Positions 10,764 to 22,430 are shown, counted from the stretch's first letter. The stretch is 64,000 bases of DNA from Diphasiastrum complanatum (GCA_029204225.1 CM055103.1:45126380-45190379), one strand, 5' to 3'. Made by a program: numbers and translations. Notes: generated from the sequence alone by a model not told the origin.

Positions 10764-11990
10764 TTGCATCTGTTGCCAATTTTTTGACTTCTTCCGCTAC
10801 CCCTGGTTGGCTAGATTTTATCTGTGGTGTTGGTGATTCATGTGTGGCCGTGTCAACTTGTTTTAGGATATTTCTCTCATTCCTTCCATCCGCATCTGCT
10901 TTGTAACCAGGTGGCACTAGAAGTTTGCGTTTGTAGTGAAACTTCTCGGTTGGTGGATTTGCATGGTCATATGTAGGTTGCCGATTCAAGCAGGTAGGAG
11001 TCATAATGGCTTTTCTTGGATCTCTTACTGGACAATCACGACATGGGTGATTGATGCCGCATTGTTCACACCAAGGATAAAAGGAGGACAGATCATTTCG
11101 GTGTGGACATTCTGATCTATGATGTTTACCTCCACATCCAAAACACCGTACCATGTGTAAGATTCTGTCACCTCTCAATTGATGCGTGTACACCGGTATC
11201 AGATCTCCTTTGATCCCTTCCACAAAATATAGTGGTGAGCCAATTTGAACTTCCCCTGCCTGGGATGATCCGCTCGCTTCCAATACTTCCACCGAACCTT
11301 GCCTAACCACTAGAGAAGATTCTGAAAGTCCTAAGACTGATCCATTTTCTTTGGAGGAGCGATCTGATGGCAAGCTAGAGGACATAGATGAGGGTTTTGT
11401 TTATTGATTTCCAATCTCCAGAATTTCCTTATTGTCTTGATTTCGTAATCTCAATTTCGAACTGGACATTGAGGTGTTGGATGTTTTTCAAAACAATAAT
11501 GGCACTGGTCCAATGGTCGGATCTTTTGATTGGCATTTTGTGGTTCTGGGAGGTAATCAGATTGACTGCACATCTCATCTATGTCATTGACAACTTGCAT
11601 CTGATCGTCCGGACTACTAGTACTTTGGCTAGCGTTGTCTGTGACATCTTGTGGATTAGATGCTCTATCATCCCTAATTGTTTGAATGTTGGATATGGGC
11701 TGTGATGGTGTGTGCAAGATCTATGTTTCTGCAATAGCGGCTGCCTTACAGAGCTCATTTGGACTGGTATATGATGTAAAGGGTGGCATACCAATCTTGA
11801 TCTCGTGCGGTAATCCGGCATAGAAAAATGCCATTTTGTGGTGACTAGGAAGACCGCAATTCCAATCTCCTGCCATCTTGGCAAATCGTGTAGTGTAGCC
11901 CTTGAGAGTTTCTCTAGAAAGCATCGAGATTTGGGCAAGCTGCTCATACATTGCCATGGCCTGTTGTGTGCAAGATGAAGATGATATGGA
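10393..11990 (-). pseudogene. Retrotransposon Gag with three zinc knuckles
   Basis: Minus-strand reading from 11990: capsid-like segment (MAMYEQLAQISMLSRETLKG, YTTRFAKMAGDW, GLPHEIKIGMPPF; 11957-11721), knuckle 1 CHYCFEKHPTPQC (about 11500), knuckle 2 CFGCGGKHHRSEC (about 11140), knuckle 3 CEQCGINHPCRDC (about 11070), then a basic and polar tail that enters the right arm of the palindrome. All three fingers can be read as CX2CX3HX4C, one residue shorter than the usual retroviral CX2CX4HX4C. Breaks: TAG at about 11719, TGA at about 11449, a frame change between 11450 and 11385, and TAG at about 10758. No protease or pol follows; the palindrome replaces it. The capsid form with several knuckles suggests a Ty3/gypsy lineage, but I cannot place it further. 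Confidence 0.75.
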
Positions 11991-12989
11991 GTGGTGTGGT
12001 GATGTATGAGAGAGAGATTGGGGGATGCAATTTTTGAAATGCGTATGAGGGAATTGATGATGAGGAGATGGAAGAGGAAAAGAAAAGCAAAAATATTCCT
12101 TTGTCTAGAACATTCACGGTTTGGGCAAGGGTATTATAAATACATTCAATTATACCCCTCCAACGAAAGTCTTACGACGAGGGATGACAATTGAAAAAGC
12201 ACTTATGTAGGTTTTTTTTTTGGCAAAGGGTTAGTTTTGCTTCAAAAAGACTACTTTTCGACACTTCTCCGCAAGTTTATAGAAGGATTTTTCAATAACA
12301 ACTATAACTTGCTTTAGCCTTGGCGGTCTTGGAAGGAGTCTATCAAATATAAAGTCACTCAGCAAAGAGGCTTAGGCTAAAATTATTATGATATTTTTTA
12401 TAGAAAAGGGCCTTCGACAGTGGTGGGAGGAGCTATCAGAGATAGGGTCGCTTCCCAACGAGGCTAATGGCCCAATTCATTTTTTTTTATTATTTTTTCA
12501 TAGAAAATTAAACCCTTGTAGATTTCTCTGTGTCCTGGTCTCAACGAGATGGAACTTCAGAGGCCTCTACAAAAGTTTGTTTTTTTTTTTTTTTTTTGAC
12601 AACAAACCCTTGCAGATTTCTCTGTGTCCTGGTCTTAGTGAGACTAAGATGGAACTTCAGAGGCCTTTACAAAAGTTTGTTGTTTGTTTTTTTTTTGTTT
12701 TTTTAAAAGAAGAGACTACGGTAAAAAAAAAAAACAGTGAGGGTAACTAGATTGTCAAAAGTTAAGGTTTAAAAAACATAGCAGATAAAAAATGAAATGA
12801 AAAACACAACTCCAAAAAAGGCCTCAAAGATAACGCAAAAAGAGAAGAAGGAAAATAAAAAAAATCAAGAGGTGAGAAGAAGAGAAGGAATGCTATATGC
12901 AGGAGAATGGAGAGCACAGTTTGGGATGCGGGTTCCTGGAGTGCAACAGTGAGGGAAAAGAGAAGGGAGCGGAGCATGTAACTGGGGGT
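11991..12989. other. Non-coding leader-like region with poly-T tracts
   Basis: Upstream (in the minus-strand sense) of the Gag fragment. It has several T runs of 10-20 nt and a tandem duplication at 12511-12680. Predicted frames are low-complexity shadows. Confidence 0.4.
12511..12680. repeat. Two-copy tandem repeat, about 95-bp spacing
   Basis: Both copies contain GATTTCTCTGTGTCCTGGTC and GATGGAACTTCAGAGGCC and end in ACAAAAGTTTG. They lie at about 12511-12580 and 12604-12680 and are separated by a poly-T tract. The second copy has a short extra GACTAA. Confidence 0.85.
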
Positions 12990-13650
12990 GGGGAGAGAGA
13001 GAGAGAGCAGGCAGGCAGGGAGGTGCGAGTAGAGCGGTGGAGGAGGTGGAGCGCATGGAGGTGAAGAGATGAAGGAGGTGAAAGAGGTAGGAGCGAGCAG
13101 GCGCAGAAGGGAGGAGCAGCAAGCGAGCAGGGAGGAGGAAGGGAAAGCAGTGAGGGAAGAGGGGAAGCGGATCAGCAGAGAGAGGGGAAGGGAGCGACAG
13201 AGAGCAGGGGAGGGAGGTGAAGCGAGCATGGGGGAAGCGGAGGAGAGAAGAGAGCAGGGAAGGGAGGTGGAGCAGGCAGGCAGTCTGGCTATGGAGGAGA
13301 CGAGTAGCAGGCAGAAAAGGAGGGGTGAGCAGCAGGCGAAGGCAACAGGGAGGTGAGCGAGAACAGGAGAGTGAAGGGGGGCGGGTGAGGAGAGAGGAAG
13401 TGGAGCATGGAGTGTGGAGAAACAGGGGGAGGGAGCGAGAGGGAAAGTGGAGCAGCGAGCAGCAAGCGAGAGAAGCAGGGAGTGAGCGAGAGGGAGAAAG
13501 AGCGAGGCAGAGAAAGGCGGAGGAGCAAGGAGCGAGAAGGGGGGGAGAGAGTGGAGCTGTAGGCAAGGGTGGAAGGGAGGTAGGCAAGGCTGCGGGAGGT
13601 GAAGGAGCGAGGAGAAGGGAAGGAAGGGAGCGAGAATGGGGAGGGAAGAG
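12990..13650 (+). repeat. Purine-only tract, about 0.65 kb
   Basis: The plus strand is almost entirely A and G (GGGAGG, GAGCGAG and GCAGG motifs), with isolated C and T. It opens long shadow frames on both strands (a Leu/Pro/Ser-rich 275-codon frame on minus and Arg/Glu/Gly-rich frames on plus) that are composition artefacts. It lies between the Gag leader and a GA microsatellite. Confidence 0.9.
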
Positions 13651-14135
13651 AGAGATTTGTGGATATTTTTTATTTTTTTTTTGTTTTTTCAAAAAGAGGG
13701 TTGATCCATATCAAAACTGAGATTACGGCAATACAGAATAAAAAACACTAGGCAATTTGAAAGTGTCTTACTCAAAATTAACTACACAATATATAGCTTA
13801 AAAAACAAAATTAATCTCTTGAGGGCTTGGGATTTTTGTAATGGAAATGGAAGATTTCGAAGAATGGAAAAAAGAGGAGGTGAGGGGGAGGAAGCAGAAA
13901 AGAGTGGAGAAAGAGAAACAGCTATGCGGTGAGCAACGTTGGCGCTCCCTGACAATGGTGCCAATTGTAGTCGTCACTTGTAGTATAGGGGGTTCGTTCA
14001 CTGGAAGCCGCCCGTGCACACCTGCATAGCAAGAGAGAGAGAGAAGGGAGATAGAGAAAGGAGATAGAGAGAGTGTAGAGAGAGGAGAGAGGAGCGAGAG
14101 CTAGAGAGAGTTAGAGAGAGGAGAGAAGAGAGAGG

Positions 14136-14615
<480 letters not shown>

Positions 14616-14711
14616 TGTACTATGGCGGGGCCCACTAGGTAAGGCTTGGCCAACAATATTTCAAGTGGTGGGACCCACTTGTTCATAATTGTGCAGGAAA
14701 TACCCACAACA
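14616..14711. repeat. 81-bp direct repeat, right copy (96 bp)
   Basis: A near copy of 9527-9607 with about 15 extra bases (GTAAGGCTTGGCCAAC) after the GGGGCCCACTA block; otherwise only a few substitutions. It is followed by an LTR-Y fragment. Confidence 0.7.
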
Positions 14712-14714
14712 TCA

Positions 14715-15010
14715 TTGTAGATTAGTGTGGATTAGATTTCCTGTTTGTGGATTAGTGTAGAATCAAGCATTCAAGTAAACTATAGAGACTCAAAAGGTGG
14801 TTTAGATCTTGCAAATCCTCATACATTCTAGTTTTTGATGTTTTTGGAAAGTCCAAGACTCAAGAGATGAGTGTTTTTTTATTTTTGCACTTGAAATGCT
14901 TGCTAATTAGATCCTCGTTTCTTTTTTTTTTATTTTGTTTGATACATGTTAGATTAGTTTTATTTACAAGGATCTATTTCATTTGATTCTACAATAAGTA
15001 AAAGTAGGAA
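14715..15010 (+). repeat. LTR-Y fragment, copy C
   Basis: Similar to the reverse complement of the 1912-2110 side of LTR-Y copy A (TTCCTGTTTGTGGATTAG, TCAAGTAAACTA, TAGATCTTGCA and ACATTCTAG blocks). It is diverged, and only the 3' part of the LTR in plus orientation is present. A plus-strand gypsy gag follows at 15440, so this could be the 5' LTR end of that element, though no primer-binding site is evident. Confidence 0.5.
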
Positions 15011-15439
15011 TTTGTTAGGTGTTGTAGTTATATCCAGCCTGTCAGAGGATACTCGAGCAATGTTCTCACATTACCTGAAAACATGCAAGTCATGATGCTC
15101 ACAACCTGCTACTTGGATTCACAAGATTGATGCTGATTCTGATTCTGACTACAAATAGGATAGTGATTTAGAAAACAAGAATCAATCTAACTCTAATTGT
15201 GAAGATCACTATTATGAGTGCAATGATGGTGAATCTAGTCACTACGGACAATATGTATAATATGGAGACTGTATAAAATGAAGAGAAAAACATTTTGATG
15301 ATTATGATGATCAACAAGCTACCAGATGAGTCAACATAGTCCAAGTGGTGGTGCTTATAGTAGTGACAATGACAATGAGCTAAATTCATGTCAACATCCT
15401 TATATGGACCAACTTTCTCAGCCTATGGTGGAAACAATG

Positions 15440-16310
15440 ACGGTGCAGAGATGACATGTTCTCCACAAATTTGATGGTAGAATGTGAGAACATGGTTGGA
15501 CAACTTTGACAGGTATTTTCAATCACAACCAAGTAGTGACTGACAAGATTCTATTTGCAAGAACATACCTTGATGGATCTGCAAAAATCTGGTGGCAATA
15601 TTGGATGCAGTGTGAGGAACCTCAAATTACCAATGATCAAATGACCAATCCTTTATACAAAAGTGCATCGAGGAATTCAAATGTGCATATGGCCAAGGAT
15701 GGCATTCTACCCAGTAAACGTCTACTATTGAGATCTATTTCAATGACTTCCATAAGATTATGAATAGATATGGTTATTAGGTGGAGCAATTTAGCACAAT
15801 GCACTATATTTTAGGCTTGAAGTTTGAGATAAGAGCTTGTTTATCTAAGCATATATATTAGAAGACTTGGATTTTGTCATTATCCAACATAAGATCTTAT
15901 GTTCATATCATAGAACATGAACTGAACAAGGGACAACGTGAAGCTATGACAAAATTCTTAACACCACTAGGGCGTAGTTTAGAAATATGCCAGTTGCTAG
16001 ATATTAGAAATATGATAATGTAGTTACAAAAGTTGAAGGATCATGACAAGTGCCTGTAGTTCAATTGGAAAAGACTGTTAATATGGAAATGCAAGAAAAT
16101 GAAGGGTCAAGTGATTTTGATGATTTATCATTAACATCATTAGAAGATGAATTGGAAGTGTGAAATGACGATAAAGATAATTTTTCATCAACGTTATTAG
16201 TGAATGAATTTGTAGTGCAAATTGTTGAAGAGAAACAATTATCAACAATGGGAAAGCCTATTCAGCAAATAGACCAGCCAACTTCATCGACAACTCTTGA
16301 TTGGCCGATT
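15440..16310 (+). pseudogene. Ty3/gypsy gag fragment (second family)
   Basis: Near 15461-15600 the plus strand encodes HKFDGRM then stop, GWTTLTGIFNHNQVVTDKIL and FARTYLDGSAKIWWQYW, the typical Gag capsid signature (KFDG ... NHN ... KI.FA..YLDG.A..WW). The frame is lost after about 15760. Later blocks at 16060-16320 hold acidic stretches but no knuckle or protease that I can name. At least three stops or shifts are present. Confidence 0.75.
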
Positions 16311-16772
16311 TGAATATATTAAATGTTGAGGATGATCAGCGTGAAAGCTTTGCCATTCTTTAGCATCCATCTAGAGATTGTTGTCTCATCTGCATCAGGA
16401 TTTGCTTCAACACCTATGTAGACATCATACAAATATTCCATCGAGCTTGTCTATGCCGAAACCAACCTTACTTTGAGAATCCATATGGAACTTTGCCTAT
16501 ATGATAGTGCCAACTAGTAGTGAATTAAAAATGAAAAATAAAACCTAGTGTTATTATATTAAAAAAACAATTACTCTATCAATTTGATACAATCATCTTC
16601 AGATATGAAGCAAGCTATTAAACTATAATTGCCTCTACATTTGTCTTGTGATTTTATGCTTCCTATAAGGGAAGCTCCTTAGATCCTGCTTACAAGTTAC
16701 AAACACAATGGATAACACACTATGGAGAAACCTTCCAACCAAGTAGAAGCATCCAATCAAACTCTAGAAGGC
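16311..16772. other. Non-coding gap before palindrome
   Basis: AT-rich, no recognisable domain on either strand. Confidence 0.4.
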
Positions 16773-17315
16773 TCAGAACACACTAAATGGAGTTTAGACA
16801 AGGTATGAGACAGTGTATGCATGTGTAAAGTTATCAATAGCAATTCTATGAATAGTTGGTCCATGCTTAGGACTCTATTCTAGGTGAATCTATGTATAGG
16901 AGACTTAGGGCTATGCATGGCTATGTGCCTAGGTTGCTTTTGGCTCTATATATTGAGTCCAAACTCACCCTTTTCCTCATCATGGTTTTGGATTCATTGA
17001 CAAGCTCTCACTCTATATTCATTGACATGCTCTCACTCTATATTGACAAGCCAAGGAACAAGAAGCATGAATATAGAGTGAGAGCTTGTCAATGAATCCA
17101 AAACCATGATGAGGAATAGGGTGAGTTTGGCCTCAATATATAGAGCCAAAAACAACCTAGGCACATAGCCATGCATAGCCCTAAGTCTCCTATACATAGA
17201 TTCACCTAGAATAGAGTTCTAAGCATGGACCAACTATTCATAGAATTGCTATTGATAACTTTACACATGCATACACTGTCTCATACCTTGTCTAGACTCC
17301 ATTTAGTGTGTTCTG
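16773..17315. repeat. Foldback palindrome, 250-bp arms, 44-nt loop
   Basis: The left arm 16773-17022 begins CAGAACACACTAAATGGAGT and is matched by the reverse complement of 17067-17315. By eye I count five or six mismatches over 250 bp, about 98 percent identity. The loop 17023-17066 itself repeats TGCTCTCACTCTATATTGAC from the arm end. No coding frame is preserved. A transcript through it would fold into a long double-stranded RNA. Confidence 0.92.
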
Positions 17316-17460
17316 GGGCTCACAAGGATATTAGCTACTTTTGGGTCACGTCCAGTATGACGTGGCATAACTAACAGCTTGTTTCACTGGAGTACTGTGT
17401 ATCCAAGACTAGGAGTATACTGAATCCTATATACTGATCATGGACATGACATTCTTTCCT

Positions 17461-17605
17461 CCTTAAACTGCTTCTATCCTTAGAAGCTAAACTTCAAGAA
17501 ATTCTTCTTTATGCTATCAACTCTCTCCCAAGAATCATTATCCTCAGTACGACCTTTGGGGTGAATGAACTGGAAAATAAAACCAACTGTTGTATGTTGA
17601 TGATG
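17461..17605 (-). pseudogene. Ty3/gypsy pol C-terminal (chromodomain-like) scrap
   Basis: The minus strand encodes KGRTEDNDSWERVDSIKKNF, which resembles the chromodomain of chromovirus integrases (VKWKG...E.TWE....I...FP.F). Two stops follow. It covers only about 45 codons and adjoins the other gypsy copy to its right. Confidence 0.5.
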
Positions 17606-17784
17606 TTATTTCCAAGAGTGTAATGGGAGGGTGATGAATGCTCGTGTGACACTACCTCTTAGCATGCAAAAATTTTAAAAGTGATGTGTATTCTGCAGGT
17701 GATGTTAGGTTTGGTGATGGCGTTCTGAATGGTAATCAAACGACAATGGTGGATACGCAGTGGAGGTGGACTGTAATCGATGAC

Positions 17785-17960
17785 AGAAGCATGGAACAAG
17801 AGAGCATCGAGATTGAGCACAGGAGCAGGAAGATCGCCAGTTGTTGCAAAAAAATCCAAAAATTGCACTTCGCTGAGGTGCAAATGGTGTCGTGGGCATG
17901 GCATTTATGGACGCCGTCGTCTAGTTTCAGACGAGATGTGACGTGCCAGTTCATTGAGTT
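17785..17960 (-). repeat. Ty3/gypsy LTR/3'-end remnant, copy 2
   Basis: Counterpart of 1-149: the same CACTTCGCTGAGGTGCAAAT and GGCATTTATGGACGCCGT blocks, then an array, then the integrase end on the minus strand. Confidence 0.65.
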
Positions 17961-18240
17961 TTGAAATTGGAGCCTCCGGTCGAGATTGGAGTGGTTGCTC
18001 CGGTCAAGATTTGATAGAGTACTTCAGTTGAGATCCAACAGGACACTTTGGTCGAGATCCAACCGGACACTTCGGTCGAGATCCAATAGCACGCTTTGGT
18101 CGAGATCCAACAACACGCATCAGTTGAGATCCAACAGGAAGCTCCGGTCGATATTTGACAGGATGCTCCGGTCAAGATTTGATAGGAGTCCTTCGGTTGA
18201 GATTTGACAGGAACCCTTCGCTCGAAATTTGACAAGAGTC
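17960..18240 (-). repeat. Minisatellite, 24-bp period, about 11 units
   Basis: Units with the core TTCGGTCGAGATCCAACAGG repeat every 24 bp, against 25 bp in the copy at 148-372. It is followed by about 380 bp of spacer up to the integrase stop. Frames across it are artefacts. Confidence 0.85.
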
Positions 18241-18621
18241 CTATATGGAACTTTGTGATGCAATTGAAGAACTTCAAGAGGGAAAATATGACTATGGCTC
18301 GAAATAGAAGTTCTAATGGGAATGAAGTATCACAATGAATGATTGTATGTTCAATTGGGAATATTGAGATATCATACAAGCATAAATGAGATGGGCCTAA
18401 AGTGTGATAAATCTTGTCCAGATGGTGTAGTCTATCCTTTGTTGACCTAGAACATTCATGACAAAGGTGTATTTATAGAAAAAAAATATGCACAGGAAGT
18501 AAATAAGTACAAGTACGAATTATAAACAAGAAAAGGATACGAAAATAGACATGCAAAAAGAAAATAACAAGCATGGAAATAAGAAAACAAAAAATGTAAA
18601 ATAAATACTATGGAAAAAGTG

Positions 18622-18885
18622 TTAAATTGGGTCAACAAAAAACAACTCTTTGTAATACCGCCGTAGATGACCACTATCGACGACAATGTCTAGGAGTATT
18701 CCGTCAAGTGTTTGCAGCTGGACTGCACCATTAGGAAAGATTTTATTAATAACATACGGTCCCTCAATTCGGAATTTCAATTTTTCGGGGTGTTTCTTTG
18801 ATGTGTAAAGAAACACCTCGTCACCTAAGTGTAAATTCTTGTTGCGCAAGTGACGATCATGCCAGGCCTTTTGGCACCATTTCCA
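18622..18885 (-). pseudogene. Ty3/gypsy integrase C-terminus
   Basis: The minus strand encodes RNKNLHLGDEVFLYTSKKHP, then LKFRIEGPYVINKIFPNGAVQLQ and ends SGHLRRYYKELFFVDPI with a stop. The C-terminal 75 residues are intact and nearly identical to the piece at 376-600, so the two copies belong to one family. Sequence upstream of 18885 is unrelated, so the rest of pol is gone. Confidence 0.8.
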
Positions 18886-19109
18886 CAGCTACACAGACAC
18901 TTATCAATGTTAAACCTTTTCGATTGGTGCTGCCAAACAATTGTGTTGAAGTCTCCCATATGCATCCCTGTCGAGCTCGTCACTTTGGTCATGACCAAAG
19001 TACAGTTCCATTTTCGACTGAGGCTTCACGCTCCTTACCTAGCCGGACTCCACGACTCTCGTCTGAATCGGACTACTACACACCAACTCTCCACCGAGTC
19101 ACGACTTAA
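18886..19109. other. Junction sequence without recognisable gene
   Basis: Two overlapping plus-strand frames start here and run into the minisatellite. Neither has a recognised domain. It may be the 5' part of the LTR that contains the next array. Confidence 0.35.
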
Positions 19110-19760
19110 AAAAAACTTGCCAAGTCCTGAGTTCAACCTCAATCAGAGCACATCACTAAAATCTCAACCGGTGCCTTTCACTTACATCTCGATCGGAGGC
19201 ACCCTGTAAGATCTCAACCGGAGGCACCTTGTAAGATCTCAACCAAAGACACCTTGTAAAATCTCAATTGGAGGCTTTCTGTTAAATCTCGACCGAAGTT
19301 TCCTATCCAATCTGAACCGGCGGCTTTCTGTCAAATCTTGACCGGAGCCTTCCGTCCTAATATCGACCAAAGCCTTTTGTTAAATCTCGACTGAAGCTTC
19401 CTATCAAATCTCAACCAACGTGTTTAGTCAGATCTCGACCAAAACCATTCTCTCAGATCTCGACCGAAGCATCCTGTCAAATCTTAACCAAATTCTGATC
19501 TCGACTGATGCCATTCTATCAGATCTCGACCGAAGGCATTCTATAGAATCTCAACCAAAGGCTTCCTGTCAGATCTTGACCGAAGCCCTTTGTCAAATCT
19601 CGACAACAGGCTTTCTCTCAGATCTCAACTGAAGCTTTCTATCAGATCTCGACCGAAGCCCTCTATTAAATCTCGACCAGAGCCATTCACTCAGATCTCG
19701 ACCAGACCTTTCTATCAATTCTCACCTGAGGATTTCCTATCAACTCTCAACCAAGAGTTT
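19110..19760 (+). repeat. Minisatellite, about 24-bp period, about 26 units
   Basis: Degenerate units with the core AGATCTCGACCGAAGC repeat through 650 bp. Same core as the arrays at 148-372 and 17960-18240 but on the opposite strand. It lies 250 bp upstream of a plus-strand gag start, so relative to the coding sense the orientation agrees with the other two. The longest of the arrays. Confidence 0.9.
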
Positions 19761-20014
19761 TGCCTTCCAACCTAAACCAAGTCAACTTCAAAATAAAGTC
19801 TACTTTTTTATTTGACTAGGTCTCAGTATTTGCCAAATACCACAATTCTTTCCAAATTTATTGCAAAAACCTAACACCAAAAAACAAAACAACTATGAAA
19901 TTTGGACACCACCACATTATTCATCTCTGACTAATATATATATATAAAAAAAGTCAAGTTACCAAAGAGTCCAAGAGGCCTACTTGACCAATCCTAAGGT
20001 ACTCTAGAGTTGTT

Positions 20015-20287
20015 ATGGATCGTCCTTACAATCCGAATTCCACAGAGGACTATCTACCGGAGATGGTTTCTCCATCTACTGAACAGGCTCGATTCAATAG
20101 ATATTCTAGAATGAAATCCCAAGTCCAAGAGCCATCAACCAACCCATTTGACAGATGGGAACCAATGCATTTTGAATCTCCATACGATCAACCGCATTTT
20201 CATGCTGTAGAATTTTCACATGCACGAGCTCACTTAAACGATGCTTTTGCAAATAATCTTCTACGTTCTGATGAACTCCCAAGTTAG
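20015..20287 (+). pseudogene. Ty3/gypsy gag N-terminal fragment
   Basis: ATG at 20015; 90 codons starting MDRPYNPNSTEDYLPEMVSP and ending NLLRSDELPS before TAG. The size and acidic, proline-rich character resemble the gag start at 6803, and it sits downstream of the minisatellite as that one does. No capsid or knuckle follows; the frame after the stop (IYLSTAPNVHRFSSN) is lost within 50 bases. Assignment rests on position and style more than on a named domain. Confidence 0.5.
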
Positions 20288-20640
20288 ATTTACCTAAGTA
20301 CGGCACCAAATGTTCATAGATTTTCGTCAAATCTATGAACACGGTTTAATTTCTTTGTTTTACTTCTTCGTTCTTTCCGATGTTTACAGTTATTTACTGG
20401 TAAATCTTTTTGTTTAGAACAATTTCCAGGCAAAAGTATTTTCAGATCACAATGTGTATTCCCAGCTTGTCAGTGGGGATGAAACGGTTGCGAACACTCA
20501 GCTACATGCACTTACAAGCCATGCAACCAACTCCTAGCTCAAGCATATATCAACGTTCTGGACAAAGAGTAAATCTATAATCTATCTACCAAACTATCTT
20601 AGGAAATCAGATAATAATGCAATAACAAAATTAAGCTCTC
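20288..20640. other. Non-coding gap
   Basis: No recognisable feature between the gag fragment and LTR-Y copy B. Confidence 0.4.
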
Positions 20641-21607
20641 AACAAGAAACAAGAAACTGGAAAACTAACTTTCTAGCAGCATTCTAGCAACCCAAGAATC
20701 AAGAAACACCCATTTCTTGATGCTTGGAATACCCAAGAATAGGATTGTTGATAGAAATGCAAAATCAAATCCACAATCTCAGCCTATATAGTTTACCTAC
20801 ATGCTGAGACTACAAAATGAAGAAACAAGAAATTTAATCCACATCTATTGTGAATTGTGCTTTGCATTCCTTTTTGGATTGCAATCCTAAGTGCTTTTGC
20901 AAGGTTTTTCTTGGATCTTAGTGTTAGATTGTACAGTTAGTCAGTTGTTGTATTCAGCTGTGTTCGGGATGTGACTCGCTATGGACATATCGGTCGGCCA
21001 CTGATCCTATAGCCGACTACTTGGGCTAGCCAAAGCAAGAAAGTAAGCAAGAAATCTAATTAATCCACAATCACATAAAGAAATCAGAACATGCTCATAG
21101 GAATCTCACTCAAGAAGATAGCCATGAACAAGGAGCTTATCAATTGCCAAGAACTCGTGAAAGATGTTCTTTATTCAATCAAGAGAATTGACAGTACAAT
21201 CAAAAGCTCCCTTACAAGAGAGGGGGGTCCTTAAATAAGCAAGAGGGCTGCCCATGTGGAGCCCAAGTGGCAATTCCACTAATTTAGAAATTACATGTGG
21301 AAATAGCCCTTCCACTAAAGGTCACCATCAAAGGTTGGCTCACTCTAAATTATTTAAGGGGGTCTACACTCATTTACATTGCCTAGGAAACATTACTAGC
21401 TCCTACATGGTCATTCCTTCTCTGGGATACACCATGTAGGCTCACATAGAAAATAACTGTCATCCTAGCTAGTAATCCTCGGCTCTCATGCTCGGCTCTC
21501 AGCTTCTTCTACTCTCCTCCTTCTAAGACCTCCTTGATCATGGGTGAGAGATACTCTGTGTCTTCAACTTGGCTCGGCATATGGGGATTCTCTGAAATCT
21601 GCTAACA
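20641..21607 (-). repeat. LTR-Y copy B
   Basis: A near full copy of the element at 1912-2703, ending GAAATCTGCTAACA at 21607 (minus-strand start TGTTAGCAGA). It carries an insertion of about 190 bp at roughly 20835-21030 that copy A lacks. The GCTTATTTAAGGA TATA-like motif is conserved near 21230. It abuts an LTR-Z end. Confidence 0.65.
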
Positions 21608-21681
21608 TAATCTCTCTTGTGGATCTTCTAAGATCCATTTTTGGTTCTCAAAGTACCGTACTTTCACATGGCATCAAAGCC
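21608..21681 (+). repeat. LTR-Z 3' end with primer-binding site
   Basis: The block GTGGATCTTCTAAGATCC...TACTTTCACA is the reverse complement of the start of the LTR at 32887-33557. It is followed directly by TGGCATCAAAGCC (21669-21681), which differs by two bases from the initiator-tRNA-Met primer-binding site TGGTATCAGAGCC. So the last 60 bp of a plus-oriented copia LTR survive here, with leader to the right. Confidence 0.7.
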
Positions 21682-22084
21682 AAGTATAGAGGCTTTGATC
21701 TTAGATCCATTCAAATCCATTTTTAGTAGTTTTGTGTGCTAAAAACTAGTCTTGTGAGGGCAAGTTTGGTGCTAAGTCTTGGTGGTAGGAATTGATCCCA
21801 AATTTCTTTAGGATCAAATTCCATAATGTTCCCATGTGTGGGCACTTCTGAACCAGCATTAACTGCACTACATTCATATGGTCACTGTAAATTCAATTTG
21901 TGAGTTATTTGTATAATTTTTGGTGGAAATCCTAGGATAATCTACCAAGAAATTTTGTGTCATGAGATCTAACTATCTAGGCTAAAATCAGGTCCTATAA
22001 ACTTGTTTTACAGGTGTTGAGAGTACATAAAAAAGTGTGATGGATATTTAGTAATGTTATTGTCAAAAAATAGCCAAAATTGGC

Positions 22085-22430
22085 AAGATTCGATTGTAAG
22101 TAGATTTCAGATCATCAAATCTTCATTCTAACTTTGTGATGGAGTGCTAGAACTGAGATTATAGGTCCATTTGTTGGATTATAAATCTAATTTGAGTGAA
22201 ACACTACAAGAAAGAGACCTTAGTGAGTTTCTAGAGACAATCAAATCCATTTCTTGGCAAGATTTGTTTGAAAGTAGTTTTCACTTCATCTTATCTTCAT
22301 TCCAAGTTTGTAAGGGAGTGATAAAACTGTGATTATAAGTCCATTTGTTGGACTAGAAATCAAATTTGAGTGAAACACTGCAAGTGTGAGACCTTTGTGA
22401 GTTTCAAGTCAATCAAATCTATTTCTTGTT
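22085..22430 (+). repeat. Two-copy tandem repeat, about 170-bp unit
   Basis: Blocks TTGGCAAGATT, CATCTTCATTC-like, AAGTCCATTTGTTGGA and TTTGAGTGAAACACT recur in the same order in 22085-22255 and 22256-22425. It lies in the leader to the right of the LTR-Z primer-binding site, so the duplication belongs to a copia untranslated leader. Confidence 0.8.

Noticed and set aside
12865-13720. Long overlapping frames on both strands (275 and 167 codons)
   Set aside because: They lie in a purine-only tract and encode Leu/Ser/Pro or Arg/Glu/Gly low-complexity sequence. Composition alone keeps them open.
22200-22220. Possible left CACTA end (CACTACAAGAAAGAGACC) pairing with 25648
   Set aside because: The tandem copy of this segment reads CACTGCAAGTGTGAGACC, so the motif is native to that repeat, and the flanking 3-bp duplications (AAA, ATG) do not match.
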